Shown: one piece after another, positions 22,645 to 32,475 of the stretch
Position numbering within the stretch: the first letter of the stretch is position 1
How the letters are laid out: each line of letters opens with the position of its first letter
Origin: Solanum dulcamara
Taxonomy: Eukaryota > Streptophyta > Magnoliopsida > Solanales > Solanaceae
Length of the DNA: 64,000 bases
Assembly (NCBI RefSeq): GCF_947179165.1
Contig: NC_077239.1
Coordinates: forward strand, 18,887,134-18,951,133
Direction: 5' to 3'
Program-made: the position numbers and the translations under genes
The notes under the pieces: generated by a model
Seen by the model: the letters and a program-made list of their open reading frames with translations, nothing else
The model's database searches: none
Told to the model about the DNA's origin: nothing

Positions 22645-24540
22645 TGTAACGACCCATAAGGTCATTTTGAGAACTAGAGCTCTTATTTCATAAAAGATTC
22701 ATACCATAAATTATTAATACGTATTTGGACTAGTCGATAATTATGGTTATTGAGTTGAGGAATAAATTTAGATAACTTATTTAATTAGTAGGTTAAAGTG
22801 TTAATTTAATAAATACCTTATACCACTTATTCCATATTTATTAAAATAAAGTAGATTAGGGTTATATTTTTCTTTTGTGAACTGCTACGACTGAATTGCA
22901 AAAGCGAAAAGGAGAATACACTAGAATTTACCTGACGTCAAACACGAAAGGGGAAAAAACAATAGATTTAGCCTTCAGGTAAAATCAAGATTTACTTAGC
23001 TTTAGTTTTATAACTTTAATTCTATGTAAATTGGCCATGTGGGGACAAGTTAGTAATGTTTATATATTTGGAGGATTAGTGGAAAAGATAAGTTATTAGG
23101 TAATCAATATCTAATGATTACTGGTGCATGATATGAATTTAGGTCCTGCAAATTATTTACTTGGTGCGCCATTAGTTATAATCAGTTAGTTTCCGTTTCG
23201 AAATCTTATTCTTTTAGTTATCAAATTATGATCCAAGTTTTGATATATTGAGATAGATAATTAAATACTAGGTGCATTGTATCATATAAATAACATCAAA
23301 TTTATGACATTTGAAGGAAACTGAGACTTAACCCTTGCTTAATATATAGGAATACGAGACTTGAGATATTAGTTATTATCAAAATTTAGGAATTTGAGAT
23401 TTGGATGGGTTATTGAGTTTAGACTAGATACATAGTAATATGGGTGTCTACAGACTCGTGTATTTATGAATATTATATATTTGATAGATTGGAAATGTTT
23501 TGAGGCATCGAAAAAAGGAAAGACCTTGACGGATTAGCTTGCTTGGCTTCGATTCTTCGGTTGAGGTAGGTTATGGTTTTATTCTATATCATAGATAGAC
23601 TCTTAATAGTGATTGATATTCATTGAGTAATGTGTGAAGTTTACTATGCATTTAATTGTTGTAGTTGGGATGGTTGAGATGTTGTTGTGATTGGTCTGAA
23701 ATCCCGAGGCCATGAAATCCATAATTTTGAACTTGCCCTATCGAAAAAAATGGTGCCTTGAATAAAGAAGGCTTGATGAAATACTGTTAATGAAGTAGAA
23801 TGTAATCATGAAGAATGATAAATTAATTATATTTGGATCGGATGTCACGTTCCGACATGGTAATATTAAAAGAAAACAAATTAAAATGACTTAATACTAC
23901 CCACCTCTAAAAACTCATTTTTTTAAAAAGTGTGATATGGAGGCTTGAGTCCTCATGTGTAATCTTGATATTGTTGACTGGTTATATAATTGTTCATTGG
24001 TTGCCAACTATTAAGTGTTATTGTTGATTTCCCGCTATTACTTTATGCATATTGATTTCTATTTTGAGTCGGCCGATGATACCTACTCAGTACATGTTGT
24101 CTTGTACTGACCCCTACTTGTATCTTTTCTTATTTTATTTTATGGAGTGCAGCGAGTGTTCCACTGAATTCGACTCGACCTCAGCTCTACTCAGTCTCCA
24201 ATTCATAAGATTTTAGGGTAAGCTATCCTTCTAGCTCGTGATGGATTCTCTTAGTCATGACATGATGTCCTTAGAGTTCGTACATGAACTATGTCACTTA
24301 TTTTATTTTAGTGTTTGACATTCTAGACTTAATATTTTAGAATTATATGTCCTTGATGTGATGACTTTTAGATTTTGGGGAACGTTATGTAGTAAACTCT
24401 TGTGGATTGTTATTTCTTACTTTATAAGTTTGAGCTTCCACGTTATTGTTATACTTTATAAGTTGGGGTTCACATCGTTGGTTCTCCCACCTAGGAGTTT
24501 AAGGGTGGGTGCCACTCATGGCCCATTTTGGGTCATGACA
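22645..24540 (+). repeat. Element A 5' LTR
   Basis: Starts TGTAACGACCC and ends GGGTCATGACA. It aligns along its length with 29707-31697; the main difference is that it holds a single stem-loop subrepeat (23835-23858) where the 3' LTR holds four. Confidence 0.92.
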
Positions 24541-24544
24541 AACT

Positions 24545-24556
24545 TGGTATCAGAGC
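24545..24556 (+). promoter_or_regulatory. Element A primer binding site (tRNA-iMet)
   Basis: TGGTATCAGAGC, complementary to the 3' end of initiator tRNA-Met, four bases after the 5' LTR end. Perfect match to the common plant PBS core. Confidence 0.9.
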
Positions 24557-24760
24557 TTTAGGTTTAGTGATCTCATCACACAAGAACAGGCCTAGTAGAG
24601 TCTTGCAGAATGGTACAGAGATGCCTTTACTTTTCTTCGAGAGGCTACGGGACTTTAGCAAAACTCTATTCCTTCTTTCTTTTATGCTATTACTTGAATC
24701 CAATTGGTATCTAGGTGATATAAATTGGTATTTGACCTTCTTTACTTTACTTTCGCAGAT

Positions 24761-26190
24761 GGTTAGAACCAGAGTAATAAGAGCACCTGAGCCAGCCATT
24801 GGGGCTGTAGGCAGAGGAAGAGTAGCAACGAAAGGCCGCAGTAGAGGTCGCAAAAGAAATCCCACCAGGGGCAGGGTCCAGACAGTTGGGCCAGCAAGGG
24901 AGAGAGCAGCGACCCCTCCACCAGCTGATGAGATAGTTAGAGATGATGTTGAGGTATATGAGGAGTAGGTTCATGAGAGAGAAGAACCACCCCAGCCTAC
25001 TCCAGAGATAATCCACCAGGTTCTTACCTATCTTAGTGGGTTATCCGATCAGGGACAAGCTCCCCCAGTACCTCATATGCCAGGAGTTCAACATGCAACT
25101 ATTGTGTCTCCCCGCATGACTGCTTCCTTGGGAACAAGCATTTTCCTCGATTGACTACAGGGTTAGTAATCATGAGTGACCAACATGATCTCTTTGTTAA
25201 GTTCTTGAAGTTGAAACCCCCGGTCTTCAAGGGTACTGAATCTGAGGATGCTTATGATTTTCTTATTGATTGTCATGAGCTCCTTCATAAGATGGATATA
25301 GTAGAGTGATTTTGGTGTTGAGTTTGTGACATACCAGTTTCAGAGAGACGCCAAAATATGGTGGAGTTCTCATGTTGAGTGCCGACCAGCAGAGGCATCA
25401 CCTGTGACTTGGGTAACTTTTTCTAACTGTTTCATAGAGAAGTATATTCCCCAAACCTTGAGGGACCGGAGAAGGGATGAGTTCCTGAATATAGAGTAGG
25501 GGAGGATGTCTGTTGCCGCTTATGAGGCCAAGTTTCATACCTTAGACAGATATGCTACTCAGCTTTGCTTCAGTCCAGAAGAGCGAATTCATCGCTTTGT
25601 GAAGGGATTGAGGTAAGATTTATGGATTCCATCTATACAAGTTGCTGCTTCAGTAAAATCTTTTTAGGAAGTGGTTGATTTTGTGATAGAGGTGGAGGGG
25701 GTGAAGCTAGATAACTTCGCTAAAGAGACAACGTTCAAGAAGTTTCATAAGGGAGGTGAGTTTATTGGTTCTTACTCTAGAGGACAGAGTTCTGGAGATT
25801 ATTTGACCCATCTTATCTAGTCTTCATTGCAGGTTTCAGATTGAGGTCCGTTAAAGACTAGTCAGCTCTTTTCTAATTTTGGGGGTTATCTTTAGTCTTC
25901 TTCACCTTCACAAAGACTCACTCTTGATCCTAAGACTTGTTACGGATGTGGTGAGCCTAGACATATCAGAAAATATTATCCAAGACAGAGTCAGGCTTAG
26001 CATGATCAGGGTAATAGAATCCCAATAGTTAGAGGTAGAGGCGACGGCTATGGTAGGGGCTGTCATTCTAGAGGATGTGGTGGCCAAGGTCATGGTGGTC
26101 ACCAGTACAGCAGGGGTGACGGGTAGGTTGGAACTACTAGAGTACAGCCCGGCAAGGGAAATGGTCAAACAAGCGATAGAGCCCATTGTT
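24761..26190 (+). pseudogene. Element A gag (capsid and zinc knuckle), broken
   Basis: An ATG at 24761 opens a basic N-terminus (RGRVATKGRSRGRKR) that meets TAG at 24966-24968 where an in-frame glutamine codon (CAG) is likely. Further on, in shifted or interrupted frames, come FLKLKPPVFKGTESEDAYDF, WWSSHVECR and FIEKYIPQTLRDRRRDEF, which are the Retrotrans_gag landmarks. The zinc knuckle near 25937-25980 reads CYGCGEPRHIRKYYP: the CX2CX4HX4C pattern with the final cysteine changed to tyrosine (TGT to TAT). The last gag stops are TAG codons in glutamine-type positions (about 25818, 25893, 25998). Capsid formation and RNA packaging would be lost. Confidence 0.8.
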
Positions 26191-26229
26191 ATGCTTTCCC
26201 CGGGAGGTCAGAGGTAGAGGCATCTGATG

Positions 26230-26790
26230 ATGTTATCACATGTACTCTTCTGGTCTGCGATAGCTTGTCCTTCATATTATTTGATATTGGATCCATATTT
26301 TCTTATGTATCTTCTACATTTGCCAATGGGCTCGATTTACATTGTGACTTACTTGACATGCCTATTCGTGTTTTTACTCCTATTGGTGAGTCTGTGCTAG
26401 TTGAGAAAGTGTATAGGTCTTGCCTTGTGACTTTTGTGGGGAGTAAAACTTATGTAGATTTGATTATTTTAGAGATGGTTGACTTTGATGTAATCTTGGG
26501 TATGACTTGGCTCTCTCCAAATTTTGCTAACTTAGATTGCAATGCTAAGACTGTGACATTAGCCAAGCTTGGGATGGATCAGTTGGTGTGGGAGGGTGAC
26601 TATCTTCCCACTCCAGTTAAGATTATCTCTTTTCTTTGTGCTAAGAGGTTGGTGAGTAAGGGTTGTTTAGCCTTTCTAGCACATCTCAATGATGATAGTT
26701 CTGAAGTGTCATCGATTGAGTCTATTTCGATAGTGCATGAGTTTATGGATGTTTTCCCCGTAGACTTATCTGGTATGCCACCTGATAGGG
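26230..26790 (+). pseudogene. Element A protease domain (mutated active site)
   Basis: The frame reads [22 protein letters not shown], then [11 protein letters not shown] and [14 protein letters not shown], the ordered landmarks of a gypsy retropepsin. The active-site triad expected as D(S/T/P)G is D-I-G here, so the middle residue is altered. The frame is open and runs on into the RT N-terminus ([31 protein letters not shown]). It would mature the polyprotein in intact relatives. Confidence 0.85.
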
Positions 26791-27455
26791 ATATAGATTT
26801 TTGTATCGACCTAGAGCCCGACACTCGCCCTATTTCCATTCCACCTTATAGAATGACCCCAGCTGAGTTGAGGGAGTTGAAGGCCCAACTTCAGGAGTTG
26901 TTGGGTAAAGGTTTTATTAGACTGAGTGCCTCTCCTTGGGGTGCTCTAGTTTTATTTGTGAAGAAGAAGGATGGCAGCCTTCGTATGTGCATAGACTACA
27001 GGCAGCTGAACAAGGTGACTATTAAAAATAGGTATCCCCTTCCTCGCATTGATGACTTATTCGATCAGTTGGAGGGTGCTTGTGTTTTATCAAAAATTAA
27101 TTTGAGGTCCGATTACCATCAGCTGAAAATACGAGCAGCAGATGTACCAAAGACTGCTTTTTGAACCAGGTATGGACACTATGAATTCTTGGTAATGTCT
27201 TTTGGGCTTACAAATGCGCCTGCTGCTTTCATGAGTCTGATGAATAGAATCTTTAAGCCATATTTGAATCTCTTTGTTATTATTTTATTGATGATATATT
27301 GATCTACTCAAAGAGCAGAAAAGAACATGAAGAGCGTCTGAGAATTGTTCTAGGATTGTTAAGGGAGAGAAGGTTATATGCCAAATTCTCTAAGTGTGAG
27401 TTCTGGCTTGATTTAGTGTTCTTTTTAGGGCACTGGTTTCTAAGGATAGAGTGAT
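26791..27455 (+). pseudogene. Element A reverse transcriptase, catalytically broken
   Basis: Visible in order are [54 protein letters not shown], then [12 protein letters not shown]. The catalytic aspartate of motif A ([10 protein letters not shown] in relatives) is asparagine here. A TGA at about 27162-27164 replaces an arginine codon (CGA). After [20 protein letters not shown] a one-base loss near 27280-27290 breaks the FIDDIL box holding the other two catalytic aspartates. At least three independent lesions make the enzyme dead. Confidence 0.88.
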
Positions 27456-28278
27456 GGTGGATCCCCAGAAGATTAGAGCAGTGAAGAGTTGGGCAAGACC
27501 TATTAATGTCTCAGAGGTAAGAAGCTTTATTGGTTTGGATAGCTACTATCGTCGGTTCGTCAAGGGATTTGCTTCCATTTCTTCCCAACTAACCAATCTG
27601 ACCAAGCAGAAAGTTTCCTTTATGTGGTCGGACGAGTGTGAAGAGAGTTTTCTGAAACTCAAGACCTTATTGACTACTGCACCAATTCTTGCCCTGCTAG
27701 TAGAAGGTAAGAATTTCATTGTTTATTATGATGCATCATATTCTGATTTAGGTGCAGTGCTAATACAGAAGAAGAATGTAATTGCCTATGCTTCAAGGCA
27801 ATTGAAGGTGCATTAACGTAATTACCCCACTCACGATTTAGAATTGGCTGTGGTTGTATTTGCATTGAAGCAGTGGAGACATTATCTATATGGGGTAAAG
27901 TGTGAAGTGTATACAGATCATCGTAGTTTACAACATGTGTTCACTCATAGAGACTTGAATTTGAGGCAGAAGAGGTGGATGGAATTGTTAAAGGACTATG
28001 ATATCACTATTCTTTATCACTCGGGAAAAGCTAATGTAGTGGTTGATGCCTTGAGTAGAAAAACAGGGAGCATGGGAAGTTTAGCTCATTTACAAGTTTC
28101 CAAACGTCCATTGGCTAGAGAGGTTCAAACTCTGGCTAATGACTTTATGAGGCTGGAAGTAACCAAGAAAGGAGGATTCTTGGCCTATGTGGAGACAAGA
28201 TTTTCTTTCCTTGACAAGATTAAAGAAAAGCAATTTGAGGATGAGAAGCTGAGCCGAATTCATGATATGGTCTTGTAG
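27456..28278 (+). pseudogene. Element A RT connection and RNase H domain
   Basis: The frame from about 27451 has IRAVKSWARPINVSEVRSFIGL and [12 protein letters not shown], then the RNase H start FIVYYDASYSDLGAVL with its first aspartate. A TAA at about 27814-27816 interrupts it; it resumes with [31 protein letters not shown] and VVDALSRK, carrying the other acidic residues. The frame then continues into the spacer before integrase and ends at TAG 28276-28278. Confidence 0.87.
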
Positions 28279-29694
28279 GGAGAGGCCAAAGAGGCCGTGA
28301 TCGATGAGGAAGGCGTCTTGAGGATTAAGGGGCAGGTATGTGTGCCCCGTATTAATAATTTGATTCAGACTATTCTTGCCGAGGCTCATAGTTCCAGGTG
28401 CTCTATACATCCTGGTGCAACCAAGATGTATTGCGATCTGAGACAACATTATTGGTAGAGCAGAATAAAGCGTGACATTATTGATTTTGTTGCCTATTGT
28501 CCAAATTATCAGTAGGTAAAATATGAGCACCAAAGGCCTGGAGGGACACATCAAAGAATGCTCATTCCTGAATGGAAGTGGAAAAGGATTGCAATGAATT
28601 TTGTGGCCAGCCTTCCAAAGACCTTGGGTAAGTTTGATTCGATATGGGTGATTGTTGATAGGTTAACTAAGTCTTCTCACTTCATTCCAGTCAAGGTGAC
28701 TTATGATTCTGAGAAGTTAGTCAAACTCTATATCCACGAGGTTGTTTGATTACATGGAGTTCCAGTTTCTATCATATCAGATAGAGGTACGCAATTTACT
28801 TCTAACTTTTAGAGGACCTTGCATGCTGAGTTAGGTACTAGATTGGATCTTAGTACTGCATTTCACCTTCAGACCGATGGGTAGTCTGAGAGGACAATTC
28901 AAGTGTTGGAGTATATATTTTGTGCTTGCGTAATAGATTTTAGTGGTCATTGGGATCAGTTCTTACTCTTGACAGAGTTTTCATATAATAATAGCTATCA
29001 CTCGAGTATTGATATGGATCCATTTGAGGCATTGTATGAGAGAAGATGTAGGTCTCCTATTAGTTGGTTTGATGTGTTTGAGGTAAGACCCTGGGGAACT
29101 GATCTTTTGAAGGAATCACTAGAGAAGGTGAAATTTATTCAGGGGAAGCTTCTAGCAGCTCAGAGCAGGCAGAAAGAATATGCAGACCGAAAGGTCAGGG
29201 ACATGGAGTTTATGGAGGGAGAGCAAGTGTTGTTGAAGATTTCACCCATGCAGGGTGTGGTGAGATTTGGTAAGCGAGAAAAGCTCAGTCCGAGGTATAT
29301 TGGGTCATTTGAAGTTCTTAAGCGTGTTGGAGAGATAGCCTATGAATTGGCTTTACCTCTAGGTTTGTCTGGAGTGCACCCAGTGTTTCAAGTGTCTATT
29401 CTAAAGAAATATCATAGTGATGGAAACTATATTATTCGCTGGGATTCGATCTTGCTTGATAAGAATTTTTCTTATGAGGAGGAGCCTATAGCTATTTTTG
29501 ATAGGGAGGTCCGGAAGTTGAGGTCAAGAGAGATTGCGTCTGTGAAGGTTCAATGGAAGAATCGTCCAGTTGAGGAGTCCATTTGGGAGATTGAGGCTGA
29601 TATGTGTGGAAGATATCCACATTTGTTCATCAAGTCAGGTACCCTTTTCTACCCTCATTTTTCTTTTGACCGCTCGAGGAAGAACGGTGGGTAA
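28279..29694 (+). pseudogene. Element A integrase with C-terminal chromodomain-like module
   Basis: The zinc-binding region reads HSSRCSIHPG and, after a TAG for a tryptophan, DFVAYCPNYQ: the second cysteine of HHCC is tyrosine. The core has VIVDRLTKSSHF, SDRGTQFTSNF and, after a TAG, SERTIQ, i.e. the positions of the DDE triad. Stops at about 28747 (TGA), 28810, 28882 and 28514 (TAG) fragment it. From 28903 the frame is open: FEALYERRCRSPISWFDV, KLSPRYIGSFEVL and the module FDREVRKLRSREIASVKVQW, WEIEADM, YPHLF, which is the Tekay/Del-type chromodomain end thought to direct integration to heterochromatin. Confidence 0.87.
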
Positions 29695-29706
29695 ATTGAT
29701 ATCTAT

Positions 29707-31697
29707 TGTAAAGATCCATAAGGTTGTTTTGAGAACTAGAGCTCTTATTTCATAAAAGACTCATACCATAAATTGTTAATGGGTATTTGGACTAGTCGAT
29801 AATTACGGTTATTGAGTTGAGGAGTAAACTTAGATAACTTATTTAATTAGTGGGTTAAAGTGTAATTTAATTAATACCCTATACCACTTATTCCATATTT
29901 ATTAAAATAAAGTAGATTATGGTTATATTTTTCTTTTATGAACTGCTACAACAGAATTGCAAAAGAGAAAGGGAGAATACACAAGAATTTACCTGCCGTC
30001 GAACACGAAAGAGGAAAAAACAATAGATTTGGCCTTCAGGTAAAATCAAGATTTACTTAGCTTTAGTTTAATAACTTTAATTCTATGTAAATTGGCCATG
30101 TGGGGACAAGTTAGTAATGTTTATATATTTGGAGGATTAGTGGTAAAGATAAGTGATGAGGTAATCAATAGCTAATGATTACTGGTGTATGATATGAATT
30201 TAGGTCCTGCAAATTATTTACTTGGTGCGCCATTAGTTATAATCAGTTAGTTTCTGTTTCGAAATCTTATTCTTTTAGTTATCAAATTATGATCCAAGTT
30301 TTGATATATTGAGATAGATAATTAAATATTAGGTGCATTGTATCATATAAATAACATCAAATTTATGACATTCGAAGGAAACTGAGACTTAACCCTTGCT
30401 TAACATATAGGAATACGAGACTTGAGATATTAGTTATTATCAAAATTTAGGAATTTGAGATTTGGATGGGTTATTGAGTCTAGACTAGATACATAGTAAT
30501 ATGGGTGTCTACAGACTCGTGTATTTATGAATATTATATATTTGATAGATTGGAAATGTTTTGAGGCATCGAAAAAAGGAAAGATCTTGGTGGATTAGCT
30601 TGCTTGGCTTTGATTCTTCGGTTGAAGTAGGTTATGGTTTTATTTTATATCATAGATAGACTCTTAATAGTGATTGATATTCATTGAGTAATGTGTGAAG
30701 TTTACTACGCATTTAATTATTGTGGTTTGAATGGTTGAGATGTTGTTGTGATTGGTCTGAAATCCTGAGGTCATGAAATCCATAATCTTGAACTTGCCCT
30801 ATCAAAAAAGAATGGTGCCTTGAATAAAGAAGGCTTGATGAAATATTGTTAATGAAGTGGAATGTAATCATGAAGAATGATAAATTAATTATATTTGGAT
30901 CGGATGTCACGTTCCGACACAGTATATTTAGATCGGGTGTCATATTCCGACACGATATATTTGAATCGGGTGTCACGTTCCGATATGATATATTTGGATC
31001 GGGTGTCACATTCCGGAACGGTAATATTAGAAGAAAATAAATTAAAATGACTTAATACTACCCAATCTCTAAAAACTCATTTTTCAAAAGAGTGTGATGT
31101 GGAGGCTTGAGTCCTCATGTGTAATCTTGATATTGTTGACTGGTTATGTAATTGTTTATTGGTTTCCACCTGTTAAGTGTTGTTGATTTCCCGCTATTAC
31201 TTTATGCATATTGATTTCTATTTTGAGTCGGCTGATGATACCTACTCAGTACATGTTGTCATGTACTGACCCCTACTTGTATCTTTTCTTGTTTTATTTT
31301 GTGGAGTGCTGCGAGTGTTCCATCGATTTTGACTCGACCTCAGCTCTAATCAGTCTCCAATTCATAAGATTTCAGGGTGACTATCATTCTAGCTCGTGAT
31401 GGATTTTCTTAGTCATGACATGATGTCCTTAGTGTTCAGACACGAACTATGTCACTTATTTTATTTAGTGTTTGACATTCTAGACTTAGTATTTTAGAAT
31501 TATATGTCATTGATGTGATGACTTTCAGATTTTGGGGATCGTTATGTAGTAAACTCTTGTGGATTGTTATTTCTTACTTTATAAGTTTGAGCTTCCGCGT
31601 CATTGTTATACTTTATAAATTGGGGTTCACATCGTTGGTTCTCCCACCTAGGAGGTTAAGGATGGGTGCCACTAATGACCCATTTTGGATCGTGACA
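29707..31697 (+). repeat. Element A 3' LTR
   Basis: Starts TGTAAAGATCC, ends GGATCGTGACA, and pairs with 22645-24540. It is about 95 bp longer, almost all of it from three extra 33-bp stem-loop units (30897-31019). The polypurine tract before it is degraded (GGTGGGTAAATTGATATCTA). Confidence 0.92.
30897..31019 (+). repeat. Stem-loop subrepeats in element A 3' LTR (4 x 33 bp)
   Basis: Units start at 30897, 30930, 30963 and 30996, an exact 33-bp period. Each has flank GATCGG, stem arm GTGTC (ATGTC in unit 1), a 7-nt loop (ACGTTCC, ATATTCC, ACGTTCC, ACATTCC) and arm GACAC, GACAC, GATAT, GGAAC. Unit 3 keeps the stem through G-U pairs; unit 4 is partly broken. The 5' LTR has one unit (23835-23858) with arms ATGTC and GACAT. 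Confidence 0.88.
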
Positions 31698-31702
31698 TTA
31701 CC

Positions 31703-32051
31703 TTAACATTTTAGGATGAAAATCTCAATTTTTCTTCTCCATGTTCTTCTCTTTTTCTCCCCTTTTTTCTTTTCCTCTACTGCGTACGTGCGTGCGTTTT
31801 TTTTCCTTTCTGCTGTTGCTCTTTTCGGAGCAGATGGCTTATAGCCATTTTTTCCCTCCTTTTGTGCCTTGCCCACTTTGATTTTCTTTTCTTTTTTCTT
31901 TTTTTCTTCTCATTATTATTAGCAATAAAATAATTCTTTATTTAATATGTAAATTATATCATTCATTCCCACAAATTATAAATTATTTATAAAAGCTACT
32001 ATAAAAATTAAAAATTAAAAATCAAAAAAATAAATTAAAAGGATCGTTACA
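31703..32051 (-). repeat. Element B 5' LTR, portion right of element A
   Basis: Continues the LTR interrupted at 22644 and ends TTACA at 32051. It aligns with 16085-16434 (for example the TTCTCTTTTTCTCCC and GCTGTTGC contexts). Confidence 0.85.
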
Positions 32052-32220
32052 TTTATGATGTCTAATATATATTGAAGAGAATAATAATAATTCGATCAAA
32101 CTTTTTAGCTATACTCTCCATCATTCCCTAGCCGAAATTTAGACTTTAGCGGCTGTAGATTTCAATGAGAGTATAGTTACCTTTTCAGATTTTTATGATG
32201 TCTAATTTATAATGTCCAAC
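32052..32220. other. Short fold-back between direct repeats
   Basis: The sequence TTTATGATGTCTAAT occurs at 32052 and again at about 32194. Between them are TATACTCTC (32110-32118) and its complement GAGAGTATA (32167-32175). This could be a small fold-back element with a 14-bp direct repeat, or local duplication; no family is recognised. Confidence 0.35.
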
Positions 32221-32223
32221 ATA

Positions 32224-32473
32224 CTTTTTCCATTTTAATCTATATGGCATTTTTTAGATTTTATAATTCAAATAAGTTCATTTTTTGATAACAAATTTTT
32301 TATATATTTTAAATTAATTGTTATTATAAATTATAGTATTTTTAAATAATTTATAAATATATAAATTTTATTTCAAAATTTTTTTAAAAATTTCATGAGC
32401 AAATTTTCAGTCAAATTTAAATTGTTTGACTCTAGAAAAAATAAAAAAATGCCACAAAATGGGACAGAAGGAG
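32224..32473. mobile_element. Stowaway-like MITE
   Basis: Flanked by TA on both sides (32222-32223 and 32474-32475). Left end CTTTTTCCATTTTAATCTAT; right end in reverse complement CTCCTTCTGTCCCATTTTGT; both are followed inward by GGCATTTTT. Size 250 bp fits Stowaway MITEs. The termini are moderately diverged. Confidence 0.65.
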
Positions 32474-32475
32474 TA

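Larger units (their letters stand above)
22645..31697 (+). mobile_element. Element A: full-length Ty3/gypsy chromovirus (Tekay/Del type), degenerate
   Basis: The element is bounded by LTRs of 1896 bp (22645-24540) and 1991 bp (29707-31697) and a 5-bp TSD (TTACC). Between them are a PBS for initiator tRNA-Met and gag, protease, RT, RNase H, integrase and a C-terminal chromodomain-like module in gypsy order, on the plus strand. More than a dozen stops and several frameshifts disable it. It is inserted in the 5' LTR of element B, so it is younger than B. Confidence 0.93.
14355..32051 (-). mobile_element. Element B: minus-strand gypsy-type (LARD-like) element, interrupted by element A
   Basis: On the minus strand the parts are: 5' LTR (32051 to 31703, then 22644 to 20925, split by element A), PBS (20922-20911), an internal region of about 4.5 kb without intact ORFs (20924-16435), and a 3' LTR (16434-14355). 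Without A the 5' LTR is 2069 bp and the 3' LTR 2080 bp, which confirms the pairing. LTRs start TGTAACGATCC and end in GGATCRTGAYA. Left of the 3' LTR another internal piece follows, so a TSD cannot be tested. The element seems unable to encode proteins and would depend on other gypsy elements. Confidence 0.8.

Noticed and set aside
24533..25016. Minus-strand ORFs opposite element A gag
   Set aside because: Antisense shadows of the basic gag N-terminus; no domain.
26265..28278. Long open frames in element A as a functional polyprotein
   Set aside because: Active-site changes, stops and frameshifts in every domain.
28090..28554. 154-residue minus-strand ORF
   Set aside because: Antisense to the RNase H-integrase junction of element A; no domain.
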